Assembly: GCF_001005085.2 (NCBI RefSeq)
Contig: NZ_LBMU02000071.1
Span: 1 to 64,000, forward strand
Length of the DNA stretch: 64,000 bases
Source of the DNA: Streptomyces humi
GTDB taxonomy: Bacteria; Actinomycetota; Actinomycetes; Streptomycetales; Streptomycetaceae
Reading direction: 5' to 3'
Position numbers and translations under genes: made by a program. Under the pieces are notes generated by a model. That model was not told the DNA's origin, did not search any database, and was given only the letters and a program-made list of their open reading frames with translations. Below are positions 51,412-60,359 of the stretch, one piece after another (the first letter of the stretch is position 1; each line of letters begins with the position of its first letter).

Positions 51412-52443
51412 CTAGGGGAGGGTAACGACAGTGGCGGCGTAGACGAGACCCGCCCCGAACCCGATGACGAGCGCGGTGTCACCGCTCTTCGCCTCGCCGG
51501 TCGCCAGGAGCCGCTCCATCGCGAGCGGGATCGAGGCGGCCGAGGTGTTGCCGGTGGTGCGGATGTCACGGGCGACCGTGACGTGCTCCGGCAGCTTGAG
51601 AGTCTTCACCATCGAGTCGATGATCCGCACATTGGCCTGGTGCGGGATGAAGACGTCCAGGTCGTCCGCGCTGATTCCGGCCGCGTCCAGTGCCTGCTGC
51701 GCGACCTTCGCCATCTCGAACACGGCCCAGCGGAACACCGCCTGGCCCTCCTGCGTGATCGCAGGAAACTTGATGTTGCCCTGGCTGTCGACCGGCAGCC
51801 CGGAGCGGTCACCGAAGTGGAAACGGTCCCAGGGGATCGTCTGCTTGATGGTCTCGGACTTGTCGCCCTCCGACCCCCACACGGTCGGGCCGATCGCCGG
51901 CTCCTTCGAGGGGCCGACCACGACCGCGCCCGCGCCGTCGCCGAACAGGAAGGCGGTGGCCCGGTCCTCCAGGTCGGTGAGGTCGCTGAGCCGCTCCACG
52001 CCGATCACCAGGACGTACTCGGCGGAACCCTCGACCACCATGCCCTTGGCGAGCGTCAGGCCGTAGCCGAAGCCCGCGCAGCCGGCCGAGATGTCGAAGG
52101 CGGCGGCCTTGTCGGTGCCCAGCTTGTCGGCGATCTCGGTGGCGACGGCCGGGGTCTGGCTGAAGTGCGAGACGGTGGAGACGACCACGGCGCCGACCTG
52201 CTCGGCGGAGATGCCCGCGTCCGCGATCGCCTTGCCGGCGGCCTCGACCGACATCGCGGCGACGGTCTCCTCGGGGCCCGCCCAGTGCCGGGTCTCGATG
52301 CCGGAGCGCGAGCGGATCCACTCGTCGGACGAGTCGATCGTCTCGAGGATCACCTCGTTCGGCACCACACGGGTCGGGCGGTAGCCGCCCACGCCGAGGA
52401 TGCGCGCGTACGGGGCACCCTTGCTGGGCTTGATCTTCGACAT
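51412..52443 (-). CDS. Beta-ketoacyl-ACP synthase III (FabH)
   Basis: A 343-residue initiating synthase that condenses short acyl-CoA with malonyl-ACP. Catalytic Cys is in DISAGCAGFGYGL, His in FIPHQANVRI and Asn in RTTGNTSAASIP. In Streptomyces FabH accepts branched starters, giving iso and anteiso fatty acids (family knowledge). It follows fabD by 17 bp in the operon. Confidence 0.97.
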   Translation of the reverse strand: MSKIKPSKGAPYARILGVGGYRPTRVVPNEVILETIDSSDEWIRSRSGIETRHWAGPEETVAAMSVEAAGKAIADAGISAEQVGAVVVSTVSHFSQTPAVATEIADKLGTDKAAAFDISAGCAGFGYGLTLAKGMVVEGSAEYVLVIGVERLSDLTDLEDRATAFLFGDGAGAVVVGPSKEPAIGPTVWGSEGDKSETIKQTIPWDRFHFGDRSGLPVDSQGNIKFPAITQEGQAVFRWAVFEMAKVAQQALDAAGISADDLDVFIPHQANVRIIDSMVKTLKLPEHVTVARDIRTTGNTSAASIPLAMERLLATGEAKSGDTALVIGFGAGLVYAATVVTLP

Positions 52444-52460
52444 CGCAGTGGGCTCCTAAT

Positions 52461-53381
52461 TCAGCTGTGCTCGGCGATGAGCTCGCGGGCCGCGTCGAGG
52501 TCGTCGGGGGTCTTCAGGGCCAGCGTCTTCACGCCGGGCAGGGCGCGCTTCGCGAGGCCGGTCAGCGTGCCGCCGGGGCACACCTCGAGGAGGGCGGTGA
52601 CGCCGAGCTCCTTGAAGGTCTCCATGCACAGGTCCCAGCGGACCGGGTTGGCGACCTGGCCGACCAGCCGGTCCACGATCTCGGCACCGGACGCGACGGT
52701 CTGCCCGTCCTTGTTGGAGACGTAGGTGAACTTCGGGTCGAGGGGCGCGAACTCCTTCGCCGCCTCGGCGAGCCGGTCGACCGCGGGGCCCATGTGGTGC
52801 GTGTGGAAGGCACCGGCGACCTTGAGGGCGACGACCTTGCGGACGCCCTCGGGCTTGTCCTCGTCGAGCGCGGCGAGCTGCTCCAGCGTGCCCGCGGCGA
52901 CGATCTGACCGGCGCCGTTGATGTTCGCCGGGGTCAGACCGAGCTTCTCCAGGTGCGCGACGGAGACCTCCGGGTCGCCGCCGAGCAGCGCCGACATGCC
53001 GGTCCGGGTGATCGCGGCGGCCTCGGCCATCGCGAGTCCGCGCTTGCGCACGAGGGTCAGCGCGGCGGTGTCGTCCAGGACGCCCGCGAAGGCGGCGGCG
53101 GTGATCTCACCGACGCTGTGACCGGCGACGGCGCCGGGGGCGACGGTCGCGATGTCACCGAGTGCCGCGCCGGACAGGATCCCGGCGGCGACGAGCAGGG
53201 GCTGGGCGATCGCGGTGTCCCGGATCTCGTCCGCGTCGGCGTTCGTGCCGTAGTGCACGAGATCGAGACCGATGGCGTCCGACCAGGCACGCAGACGGTC
53301 CTCGACACCGGGGAGGTCGAGCCATGGGGTCAGGAAGCCGGGCGTCTGAGCGCCCTGGCCGGGAGCGACGAGTACGAGCAC
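52461..53381 (-). CDS. Malonyl-CoA:ACP transacylase (FabD)
   Basis: About 306 residues from GTG 53381; GTG 53387 two codons earlier is an equal alternative after an AGAGAG purine run. N-terminus is VLVLVAPGQGAQTPGF. The nucleophile elbow is GHSVGEITAAAF, with catalytic His in AFHTHHMGPA. It loads malonate onto AcpP, and in this genus may also serve polyketide synthases. It is the first synthase gene after fasR. Confidence 0.96.
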   Translation of the reverse strand: MLVLVAPGQGAQTPGFLTPWLDLPGVEDRLRAWSDAIGLDLVHYGTNADADEIRDTAIAQPLLVAAGILSGAALGDIATVAPGAVAGHSVGEITAAAFAGVLDDTAALTLVRKRGLAMAEAAAITRTGMSALLGGDPEVSVAHLEKLGLTPANINGAGQIVAAGTLEQLAALDEDKPEGVRKVVALKVAGAFHTHHMGPAVDRLAEAAKEFAPLDPKFTYVSNKDGQTVASGAEIVDRLVGQVANPVRWDLCMETFKELGVTALLEVCPGGTLTGLAKRALPGVKTLALKTPDDLDAARELIAEHS

Positions 53382-53470
53382 TCTCACACTCTCTCTTGTG
53401 GACGGCCACGGCCGCCCGTGGGGACAGGGACGAAGAACACGAGGGGGTTTTGTGGGCCCCCGACAAAACG

Positions 53471-54676
53471 CTATGCCTGGAGATCTCCATCGACCAGACG
53501 TCCCAGGATCAGCGCGATCCGCAGCGTGAAGGCGGATCGTACATCGGACGGTGACCACCCGGTGACGTCAGTCACACGTCGGAGCCGGTAGCGCACGGTG
53601 TTCGGGTGGACGAAGAGCATCCGGGCGGCGCCCTCCAGGCTGCTCGCCTGTTCCAGATAGACGCTCAGCGTTTCCAGCAGCGCCGAGCCCGCTTCTTCCA
53701 GCGGTCTGTAGATCTCCTCCACCAACTGCTCACGCGCACTGGGATCGCCCGCGATGGCGCGCTCCGGCAGCAGATCGTCCGCCAGCACCGGCCGCGGCGC
53801 GTCCTGCCAGGCAGAACACGCCTTGAGCCCGGCGGCGGCGGCCTGCGCGGACCGCGTGGCGGCCAGCAGATCGGGTACGACGGGCCCCGCGACGACCGGC
53901 CCGGCGGCGAACGGGCCGATCAGTGACTTCGCCACGGCCAGCGGGTTGTCGCTGCCGCCGGCGATGACGACGAGCCGGTCTCCGAGCACCCCGGTCAGCA
54001 CCTGGAGCTTGGCGTGCCGGGAGGCCCGCCGGATGGCCTCGACGGTCAGCTCGCTGTCCCCGTCGGGCGCTGTGCCGAGGACGACGCACACGTGGTCCGG
54101 CGAGTTCCAGCCGAGCGCGGCCGCCCGGCTCACCGCGCCCTCGTCCGCCTCGCCGCTCAGCACGGCGTTCACGACCAGCGACTCGAGGCGCGCGTCCCAG
54201 GCACCCCGTGCCTCCGCGGCCTGGGCGTACACCTGGGCGGTCGCGAAGGCGATCTCCCGCGCGTACACGAGCAGCGCCTCGCGCAGCACTCTCTCGTCGC
54301 CCGGGGCCGCCACCTCGTCGATGGCGCTCTCCATGACCTCGATGGTGGTCCGCACCATCTCCACGGTCTGCCGCAGCGTGATCGCCCGGGTCAGCTCGCG
54401 CGGCGCGGTCCCGAACACGTCCGTCGAGATGGCCTGCGGCGCGTCGGGGCGCCGGAACCACTCGGTGAAGGCCGCGATGCCGGCCTGGGCGACAAGCCCG
54501 ATCCAGGAGCGGTTCTCCGGGGGCATGGCCCGGTACCACGGCAGGGAATCGTCCATGCGCGCGATGGCCTGGGCGGCGAGGCTGCCGGACGACTTCTCCA
54601 GCCGCTTCAGGGTCGCGGAGTGCGGGTGGACGTCATGAGCCGAGGGGTCGGACTTGCGCGTTACGGGTTCGGGCAC
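53471..54676 (-). CDS. Fatty-acid synthase regulator FasR (PucR-type)
   Basis: A 401-residue regulator. The central region is GGDEF-like, as in PucR proteins. The C-terminal helix-turn-helix is LEGAARMLFVHPNTVRYRLRRV followed by TDVTGWSPSDVRSAFTLRIAL. Its place directly before fabD, in the same direction with a 90-bp gap, is that of FasR in S. coelicolor, which activates the fabDHF operon. The gap should contain the fab promoter and FasR site. Confidence 0.94.
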   Translation of the reverse strand: MPEPVTRKSDPSAHDVHPHSATLKRLEKSSGSLAAQAIARMDDSLPWYRAMPPENRSWIGLVAQAGIAAFTEWFRRPDAPQAISTDVFGTAPRELTRAITLRQTVEMVRTTIEVMESAIDEVAAPGDERVLREALLVYAREIAFATAQVYAQAAEARGAWDARLESLVVNAVLSGEADEGAVSRAAALGWNSPDHVCVVLGTAPDGDSELTVEAIRRASRHAKLQVLTGVLGDRLVVIAGGSDNPLAVAKSLIGPFAAGPVVAGPVVPDLLAATRSAQAAAAGLKACSAWQDAPRPVLADDLLPERAIAGDPSAREQLVEEIYRPLEEAGSALLETLSVYLEQASSLEGAARMLFVHPNTVRYRLRRVTDVTGWSPSDVRSAFTLRIALILGRLVDGDLQA

Positions 54677-54749
54677 GGGGACAAGACTGCCTTATCGGGA
54701 CGGGCGAGTGCGCCGCCGGGTGCCGACTGCGGTCTACGGTGGTGCCGTG

Positions 54750-55403
54750 ATGGACGTCAGGCGCGCGGCGCAGCGCTACCGGGGCGGCGACCCGGCGACC
54801 GGGATCGAGTCCCGCCACGCCTTCTCCTTCGGCCCCCACTACGACCCCGACAACCTGCGCTTCGGGGCGGTCATCGCCTGCAACGAGGAGCACCTGGCGC
54901 CCGGCGCCGGCTTCGACGAGCATCCGCACAGCCACACCGAGATCGTGACGTGGGTGGTCGAGGGCGAGCTGACCCACCGGGACTCCGCGGGCAACGAGAC
55001 GGTGGTCCGCCACGGCGACGTGCAGCGCCTCGGCTCCGCCGGGGGCGTGCGGCACGTGGAGCGCAACGACGGGGGCGGGCCGCTGACGTTCGTCCAGATG
55101 TGGCTGGCGCCGGTGCGGCCGGGCGGCGAGCCGTCGTACGAGATCGTCCGGGGCATCGCGGACTCGACGCCGTACGCCGTCCCGGCGGCCGGGGCGATGC
55201 TGCACGTCCGCCGGCTCGGGGCGGGGGAGCGGACGGCGGTGCCGGACGGGGCGTTCGTGTACGTGCACGTGGTGCGGGGCGAAGTGCGGCTGGGGGAGGA
55301 GCCGTTGGGGCCCGGTGACTCGGCGCGGATCGCTGACGCGGAGGGCCTGGAGGCGGAGGGGCTGACGCCGGTGGAGCTGCTGATGTGGGAGATGGCGGGG
55401 TAG
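54750..55403 (+). CDS. Pirin-family protein
   Basis: A 217-residue bicupin. The start is ATG 54750 (a GTG lies one codon upstream). The N-terminal cupin has the metal-site pattern FDEHPHSHTEIVTWVVEGEL, with three His and one Glu, then HVERNDGGGPLTFVQMWL. Bacterial pirins bind iron and some act as quercetinases or bind metabolic enzymes; role here unknown. It is divergent from fasR. Confidence 0.92.
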   Translation: MDVRRAAQRYRGGDPATGIESRHAFSFGPHYDPDNLRFGAVIACNEEHLAPGAGFDEHPHSHTEIVTWVVEGELTHRDSAGNETVVRHGDVQRLGSAGGVRHVERNDGGGPLTFVQMWLAPVRPGGEPSYEIVRGIADSTPYAVPAAGAMLHVRRLGAGERTAVPDGAFVYVHVVRGEVRLGEEPLGPGDSARIADAEGLEAEGLTPVELLMWEMAG

Positions 55404-55440
55404 TCGGGGTCGTTGTTCGGCTGCGGGTGGGTGGGGGCGG

Positions 55441-55503
55441 GTCGCGCAGTTCCTCCCCCAGCCTTCGGCCGGGGGTGCCCCCAGCGCCCCCTGGCGGGGC
55501 GCT
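55441..55503 (-). repeat. Dispersed repeat, long form, reverse orientation
   Basis: Reads on the minus strand as GCGCCCC stem, GGGGCGCTGGGGGCACCCCC, GGCCGAAGGCTGGGGGAGG, AACTGCGCGAC. It lies between the converging pirin and serine-hydrolase genes. Confidence 0.8.
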
Positions 55504-55505
55504 GT

Positions 55506-56330
55506 TCAGCCGCGTGATTCCGCCAGTACGGCGTCCGTGAACGTCGGCCATGCCTCGACCGCCCAGGGGCCGAAGGCTCGGTCCGTGAGGGCGACGCATG
55601 CCAGGCCGGCGTCCGGGTCGGCCCACAGGAACGTGCCCGACTGGCCGAAGTGGCCGAAGGTGCGGGGGGAGGACGAACCGCCCGTCCAGTGCGGTGACTT
55701 GGAGTCGCGGATCTCGAAACCCAGGCCCCAGTCGTTCGGGTTCTGGTGGCCGTACCCCGGGAGCACGCCCTTCGTGCCCGGGTACTGGACGGTCAGCGTC
55801 GCCTCCGCGACCGTCCGCGGGTCCAGCAGCCTCGGTGCCTGGAGTTCCGCGGCGAAGCGGAGCAGGTCGGAGACCGAGGAGACGCCGTCCTTCGCCGGGG
55901 AGCCCTCCAGTGACGTCGACGTCATGCCCAGCGGCTCCAGCACCGCCTGCCGCAGGTACTCCGCGAACGGGATCTCCGTCGCCTTGGCCACATGGTCCCC
56001 GAGGACCTCGAACCCGGCGTTGGAGTACAGCCGCCGCTCCCCGGGCGGCGCCGTCACCCGGTGTTCGTCGAAGGCCAGCCCCGAGGTGTGCGCGAGCAGG
56101 TGCCGTACCGTCGCGCCCTCGGGCCCCGCCGGCTCGTCCAGCTCGACCGCCCCCTCCTCGTACGCGACGAGCACCGCGTAGGCGGCCAGCGGCTTGGTGA
56201 CGGAGGCCAGCGGGAAGCGGTGACCGGCCGGCCCGTGGACGCCCAGGACCGTCCCGTCGGCGCGTACGGCACCCGCCGCGGCGGTGGGAACCGGCCAGTT
56301 CTCGATCAGCGCGAGGCTCTGCAACGACAT
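55506..56330 (-). CDS. Beta-lactamase-fold serine hydrolase
   Basis: A 274-residue protein of the class C/transpeptidase-like fold without signal peptide. Motifs: SVTK within FPLASVTKPLAAYAV, YSN within RRLYSNAGFEVLG and HFGQSGTFLW as the third element. Probably an esterase or D-aminopeptidase. Shorter than the relative at 43240 and only distantly similar. The next gene on the same strand, GNAT, starts upstream with a 19-bp gap. Confidence 0.9.
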   Translation of the reverse strand: MSLQSLALIENWPVPTAAAGAVRADGTVLGVHGPAGHRFPLASVTKPLAAYAVLVAYEEGAVELDEPAGPEGATVRHLLAHTSGLAFDEHRVTAPPGERRLYSNAGFEVLGDHVAKATEIPFAEYLRQAVLEPLGMTSTSLEGSPAKDGVSSVSDLLRFAAELQAPRLLDPRTVAEATLTVQYPGTKGVLPGYGHQNPNDWGLGFEIRDSKSPHWTGGSSSPRTFGHFGQSGTFLWADPDAGLACVALTDRAFGPWAVEAWPTFTDAVLAESRG

Positions 56331-56349
56331 GCCTACGACCCTAAGCGGC

Positions 56350-56820
56350 TCAGAGCGGCAGGATCATCGTGGGGTCCGGCTTGTGGACGAAACCCAGCGC
56401 GGCGTAGAGCGGCTCGGCCTCGGCGGACGCGGTCAGCATGACCTGCCCCGCGCCCCGCTCCCGGAACCAGGCCAGCAGTTCCTCCATGCACGCGCGCGCG
56501 TACCCGCGGCGACGCGCGTCCGGGTCGGTGGCCACGCTGAAGACGTACCCGGCCCGCCCGTGCGGGCTGCTCGCCTTGCCGATCCGGTAGTCGACCGTCC
56601 CGGCGACCAGCGCGGCCAGCGCCCCCGGCCGGTCGGGGTGGTCCACGACGAACGCGGCGAAGTCGCCGTCCGCCTCGGCCAGCCTCGCCGCGAGCCCCGG
56701 CAGCGCCTCGGCGTGCCACCCCGTCGAGGCGTCCCCGCCGGGCAGCGCGTCGATCATGATCTGGCGCAGGCGCAGCACTTCCGGCGCGTCCGGCGGGATG
56801 GCACGGCGTACGAGACTCAT
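56350..56820 (-). CDS. GNAT-family N-acetyltransferase
   Basis: A 156-residue acetyltransferase from ATG 56820. The acetyl-CoA loop is VATDPDARRRGYARACMEELL, followed by AEAEPLYAALGF, the usual final strand. It precedes the serine hydrolase by 19 bp, suggesting a two-gene unit. The acceptor substrate is unknown. Confidence 0.9.
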   Translation of the reverse strand: MSLVRRAIPPDAPEVLRLRQIMIDALPGGDASTGWHAEALPGLAARLAEADGDFAAFVVDHPDRPGALAALVAGTVDYRIGKASSPHGRAGYVFSVATDPDARRRGYARACMEELLAWFRERGAGQVMLTASAEAEPLYAALGFVHKPDPTMILPL

Positions 56821-56918
56821 GTGCGGGAACGCTAGCCACTGGGTTCCGGCCGTGTCGCGGGTATTTCTTACCGGGTCCCGCTTGCTTCGAGTGCACTCCA
56901 AGGTCATAGCGTTGGGTC

Positions 56919-57386
56919 ATGACGGTGATGCAGACCACGACCGCGACCCCCACCGAGCAGTCCGACCGCGAGCCCGCCGACATCTGTTCCGCCCCGCCCC
57001 GTCGGCACCCGCGTCCCGAGGGCCAGGACCGCTACACGATCAGCGAGGTCGTCGCCTTCACCGGCCTGACCGCCCACACCCTGCGCTGGTACGAGCGGAT
57101 CGGCCTGATGTCCCACATCGACCGCTCCCACACGGGACAGCGCCGCTACACCAACCGCGACCTGGACTGGCTGGACTTCGTCACCAAGCTCCGCCTGACC
57201 GGGATGCCGGTGGCGGACATGGTGCGCTACGCGGAACTGGTGAGAGAGGGCGAGACGACCTACCCGGAGCGCCGCGAACTCCTGGAGCAGACGAGAAGGG
57301 ACGTCCTGTCCCGCATCGCCGAACTCCACGACACCCTCTCGGTCCTGGACAAGAAGATCAGCTTCTATGAGAAGGGCAGCAACTGA
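56919..57386 (+). CDS. MerR-family transcriptional regulator
   Basis: A 155-residue regulator. About 38 poorly conserved residues precede the helix-turn-helix (YTISEVVAFTGLTAHTLRWYE, then RSHTGQRRYTNRDLDWLDFV). A coiled-coil dimer helix closes the protein (LEQTRRDVLSRIAELHDTLSVLDKKISFYE). No metal-binding cysteines are seen in the C-terminal part, so this is not a heavy-metal MerR. It is divergent from the GNAT gene. Confidence 0.92.
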   Translation: MTVMQTTTATPTEQSDREPADICSAPPRRHPRPEGQDRYTISEVVAFTGLTAHTLRWYERIGLMSHIDRSHTGQRRYTNRDLDWLDFVTKLRLTGMPVADMVRYAELVREGETTYPERRELLEQTRRDVLSRIAELHDTLSVLDKKISFYEKGSN

Positions 57387-57388
57387 AA

Positions 57389-57430
57389 CGCCCCTGAAAG
57401 GGGCGCGGGGAACTGCGCGAGCAACCCACC
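57389..57430 (+). repeat. Dispersed repeat, short form, as terminator
   Basis: CGCCCCTGAAAGGGGCG stem two bases after the MerR stop, then CGGGGAACTGCGCGAGCAACC. It lies between the converging MerR and DUF4429 genes. Confidence 0.82.
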
Positions 57431-57453
57431 ACGACCCGCACCCGACGGAACTG

Positions 57454-58299
57454 CTAAAGCTCGGCCAGCAACTCCGCCTTCTTCGCGGCGAACTCCTCGT
57501 CGGTGACCAGCCCCGCCTGATGCAGTTCCCCGAGGTGGCGGATCCGCTCGGCGATGTCGGCGGGGTCACGGCGCCCCGCCGCCGCCGGCATCGCGGCCGC
57601 GCCTCTCGCCCGTACCGCCTCCAGCACCGCCGCGGCGAACGGCAACGACTCGTGCACCGGCCCGTACCCCAGCCCGAACACCACGGTCGCGGGATCCTGG
57701 TCCGCCGGCACCGCCGCCCCCGTGAGGTCGCGCCGCAGCAGTCGTAGATGCCCCTCGAAGATCTCCGGGGAGCGCCACTCCACACCGCCCAGGTCGGCCA
57801 CCGCGAAGCGCTGGTCGCCGGCCTTCCACTTGGCCGTCGACGCCCCCGTCCACGACCACCGGAAGTGCACGGCCTTGCCGTCGAAGCTCGCCTTCCCGTC
57901 GTACGCCTTGAACTGCCGGGGCGCCTTTGGGGCGGGCACCAGAAACCTCTCGGCCGGCCCGGACGCGGTGAGCAGCGAGCGCAGTTCCTCGGCGTAGTAC
58001 TCGGCAAGGGTCTCCCGCTCGGCCGGGAGGACCAGCCGGTACGGGTCGCTGCCGTCCTTGAGCTGGCCGGCCGCCGCCTCCATCAACGGATCCGCGCCGG
58101 GACGCGGTTCGGCCCGCAGTACGACCGTGCCCCGCTTGCCCGGTGTGAGGGTCACGCCCGCCAGCGCGGCCAGCGGCACCCGGCGTTCGCCCAGGGTCTG
58201 GAACAGCTTGGGTGTCCGGATCCCGCGTTCGTAACGGATGCGCACGGAGTCGGACTCGAACTCCCAGGCGGCATGAAATCCGGCCAGTACGTCACCCAT
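57454..58299 (-). CDS. DUF4429/SHOCT-domain protein
   Basis: A 281-residue protein from ATG 58299 (MGDVLAGFHAAWEFES); ATG 58308 is possible. Two DUF4429 repeats are seen, one starting at the N-terminus and one around VHFRWSWTGASTAKW. A short SHOCT motif ends the protein (ERIRHLGELHQAGLVTDEEFAAKKAELLAEL in part). SHOCT modules are small helical oligomerisation units. No catalytic motif is seen. Function unknown; widespread in Streptomyces. Confidence 0.88.
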   Translation of the reverse strand: MGDVLAGFHAAWEFESDSVRIRYERGIRTPKLFQTLGERRVPLAALAGVTLTPGKRGTVVLRAEPRPGADPLMEAAAGQLKDGSDPYRLVLPAERETLAEYYAEELRSLLTASGPAERFLVPAPKAPRQFKAYDGKASFDGKAVHFRWSWTGASTAKWKAGDQRFAVADLGGVEWRSPEIFEGHLRLLRRDLTGAAVPADQDPATVVFGLGYGPVHESLPFAAAVLEAVRARGAAAMPAAAGRRDPADIAERIRHLGELHQAGLVTDEEFAAKKAELLAEL

Positions 58300-58366
58300 G
58301 CGGCTCATCGTATGCGGCACGTGCTTCTCAGTCCCATCCCCGCGCGCACCGCACTTCCTGCTGTTT

Positions 58367-59584
58367 CTACGCGCGTTCCGCCGTCGACGTGCCGGGCAGA
58401 CCCGCCCGGCACCCGTCATCGTGCTGGGCGCAGCTGACCGCGCCGTACGCGCCGACCCCGATGTCCGCGAGGTTGCGCAGACTGTCCGTGCCGGGCTCGA
58501 AGTAGCCGGCGTGACCCTGGGCGTCGCGGGCCGACAGCACCCGCGCCCCGAAGGAGCCGGAGACCGGATCGGCGCCGTGGCCGAGTCCGCCGAGCTCCAG
58601 ATAGGGGACGTCCTGGATCCAGTCGGTGGCGTCCCGCATCGCCCACACCCGGGCCGACGTGCCCAGGTGCGAGGCCTTCTCGACCCGCATCCCGGGGCTG
58701 GCGGCCACCGCTATGTCCGCCACCCGCCCCGGCATGCCGTGCGCGGCCACCCCGCAGACCACCGAGCCGTAGCTGTGGCAGAACATCGACACCGGCGCCT
58801 CGCCGGGCAGCGCGCGCAGCAGTGCGTTCAGGCGTACGGCACCCTGCTCCGCGGCCATACCGGTCGCCGCGCCCACGCCGAGCCCGTCGGGCGCGGTGTA
58901 GTCGGCCCAGGCGATCACCGCCGTACGGGTCGTCGGGCTCGCCGTGTACTCCTCCCGGTACAGCGCCTTGGCCATGCCGACCGGCGCGGTGTACTGACGG
59001 TTCGTCTTCTGGAAGGTGAGCAGGTCGGTGTCGACGCCGGGGACGACGACGGAGATCCGCTGGGCCCGGGCGAGGTCGCCGAACACCTCGGCGACCCGGC
59101 CGTCGCCGTCCGGGTCGAAGGCCAGGATCTGCCGGCCCTTGGTGAGCAGCGCCTCGTAGCGGTGCATCCGGCGGCCCGCGTCCTGCTGCCCCGCCGCGCT
59201 GAGCCGTGGGTCGTGCATGCGTTTCTTCTCGACCTTGCGTTGCTGGTCGAGCGCGATGTCGTTGGCGCGGTACCGCAGTTCGGCCGGGGCGCCGTTCATG
59301 TTGCCGACGGCCAGCGGGTAGCGGTGGACGAGCCGGTCGCGTTCCTGTGCCGTGAGCGACGTGAAGAAGCGGGTGAGCCGCGCGGGTGACGCCTCCGGGT
59401 CCGGCAACCGCAGGCCGCGGACGCTGCCGTGCTCCCACTTGTCGAGGGAGGCCTGCATCGCGGTGGTCTCGCGGTGGGCGCGCAGAGCTGTCCAGCCGGT
59501 GGTCGCGAGCATCACGAACACCACGGCGAGGGCGAGCAGCGCGCGCCAGACGTTGAGTGGCGGGGAGGTGTCGAAGGAAGTCAC
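58367..59584 (-). CDS. DUF1023 alpha/beta hydrolase, membrane-anchored
   Basis: A 405-residue protein. An N-terminal hydrophobic helix (WRALLALAVVFVMLATTGWTAL) anchors or exports it. The hydrolase part carries the nucleophile elbow FCHSYGSVVCG and DADTD-like strands (ISVVVPGVDTDLLTF, AVIAWADY), as in the DUF1023 group of actinomycete alpha/beta hydrolases. Late His residues (GLGHGAD, GHAGYFEPGTDS) include the probable catalytic His. Substrate unknown. Confidence 0.88.
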   Translation of the reverse strand: MTSFDTSPPLNVWRALLALAVVFVMLATTGWTALRAHRETTAMQASLDKWEHGSVRGLRLPDPEASPARLTRFFTSLTAQERDRLVHRYPLAVGNMNGAPAELRYRANDIALDQQRKVEKKRMHDPRLSAAGQQDAGRRMHRYEALLTKGRQILAFDPDGDGRVAEVFGDLARAQRISVVVPGVDTDLLTFQKTNRQYTAPVGMAKALYREEYTASPTTRTAVIAWADYTAPDGLGVGAATGMAAEQGAVRLNALLRALPGEAPVSMFCHSYGSVVCGVAAHGMPGRVADIAVAASPGMRVEKASHLGTSARVWAMRDATDWIQDVPYLELGGLGHGADPVSGSFGARVLSARDAQGHAGYFEPGTDSLRNLADIGVGAYGAVSCAQHDDGCRAGLPGTSTAERA

Positions 59585-59666
59585 TGGGAGGACACACTAG
59601 GAGAACGAAGGGGTCTCGCGGTAACTGAGTGACGGTTATCACGTTTTGGCAAACGTGAGGCCGATC

Positions 59667-60293
59667 TCAGCTCTCCCGCCAGTTCCCGAGGAGGGCCGGA
59701 CCCACCTGGTCGAGGTATGCCACGGTGAGGTCGCGGATCGCCGCCACGCCGAAGTCGTCACCCACCGACCAGTGCCGCTCGGTCACCCGGATCACGGCGC
59801 CGAACAGCGCCACCAGGAGCCGCGGCCGGGGGTCGGTGTCCGGGTCGACTCCCTCCCGTTCGGCGACGATCCGGGTGATCTCCTCCTCCGTCTCCGACTG
59901 CCGGCCCAGATGGGCGGCGTGCAGGACCGGGGTCGCCTCGATCACCTTGTAGGCGCGCATGTGCAGTTCGAGCGGGACGTACCGCTCGATGGCCTGCTCG
60001 ATCGAGTCGAAGCTGTCCAGGACCGCCGCGCGCAGCGCCTCCAGCGGCGCCTCCTCGGGCGGCCGCCGGCGCAGTGCCTCCACGTAGTACGCCTCGGTGA
60101 GCCGCGGCAGGAAGAAGGCGGCCTCCTCCTTGCCGGCGAAGTAGCGGAAGAAGGTGCGCTGCGACACGTCGACGGACTCGGCGATCTCGTCGACGGTGGT
60201 GTGCTCGTAGCCCTGGGCCACGAACAGCTCGAGCGCGGACCGCAACAGCGCGTCCCGGGTGCGCTGCTTCTTGCGTTCGCGCAACGTTTCCAT
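59667..60293 (-). CDS. TetR-family transcriptional regulator
   Basis: A 208-residue repressor. DNA-binding domain at residues 10-55: RDALLRSALELFVAQGYEHTT, then VSQRTFFRYFAGKEE. The ligand domain is helical and unassigned. It is divergent from an MFS drug-efflux gene, with a palindrome in the 66-bp gap, the standard TetR/efflux arrangement. It likely represses the pump until a toxic ligand binds. Confidence 0.94.
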   Translation of the reverse strand: METLRERKKQRTRDALLRSALELFVAQGYEHTTVDEIAESVDVSQRTFFRYFAGKEEAAFFLPRLTEAYYVEALRRRPPEEAPLEALRAAVLDSFDSIEQAIERYVPLELHMRAYKVIEATPVLHAAHLGRQSETEEEITRIVAEREGVDPDTDPRPRLLVALFGAVIRVTERHWSVGDDFGVAAIRDLTVAYLDQVGPALLGNWRES

Positions 60294-60322
60294 GCCTGAC
60301 AGTTACTGACTAGTGAATTTGT

Positions 60323-60345
60323 TTGTCAAATGTCAGAGGCTGACA
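60323..60345. promoter_or_regulatory. TetR operator within the efflux promoter
   Basis: TGTCAGAGGCTGACA (60331-60345) is a perfect inverted repeat with six-base arms. It occupies the spacer after a TTGTCA -35 (60323-60328) reading toward the MFS gene. Related TGAC/GTCA half-sites lie nearer the TetR start. Confidence 0.6.
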
Positions 60346-60359
60346 CTAGCCTCGCCCGC

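Noticed and set aside
52467-53591. A 374-codon + strand frame opposite fabD
   Set aside because: It is an antisense shadow; fabD has all family motifs and fits the conserved operon.
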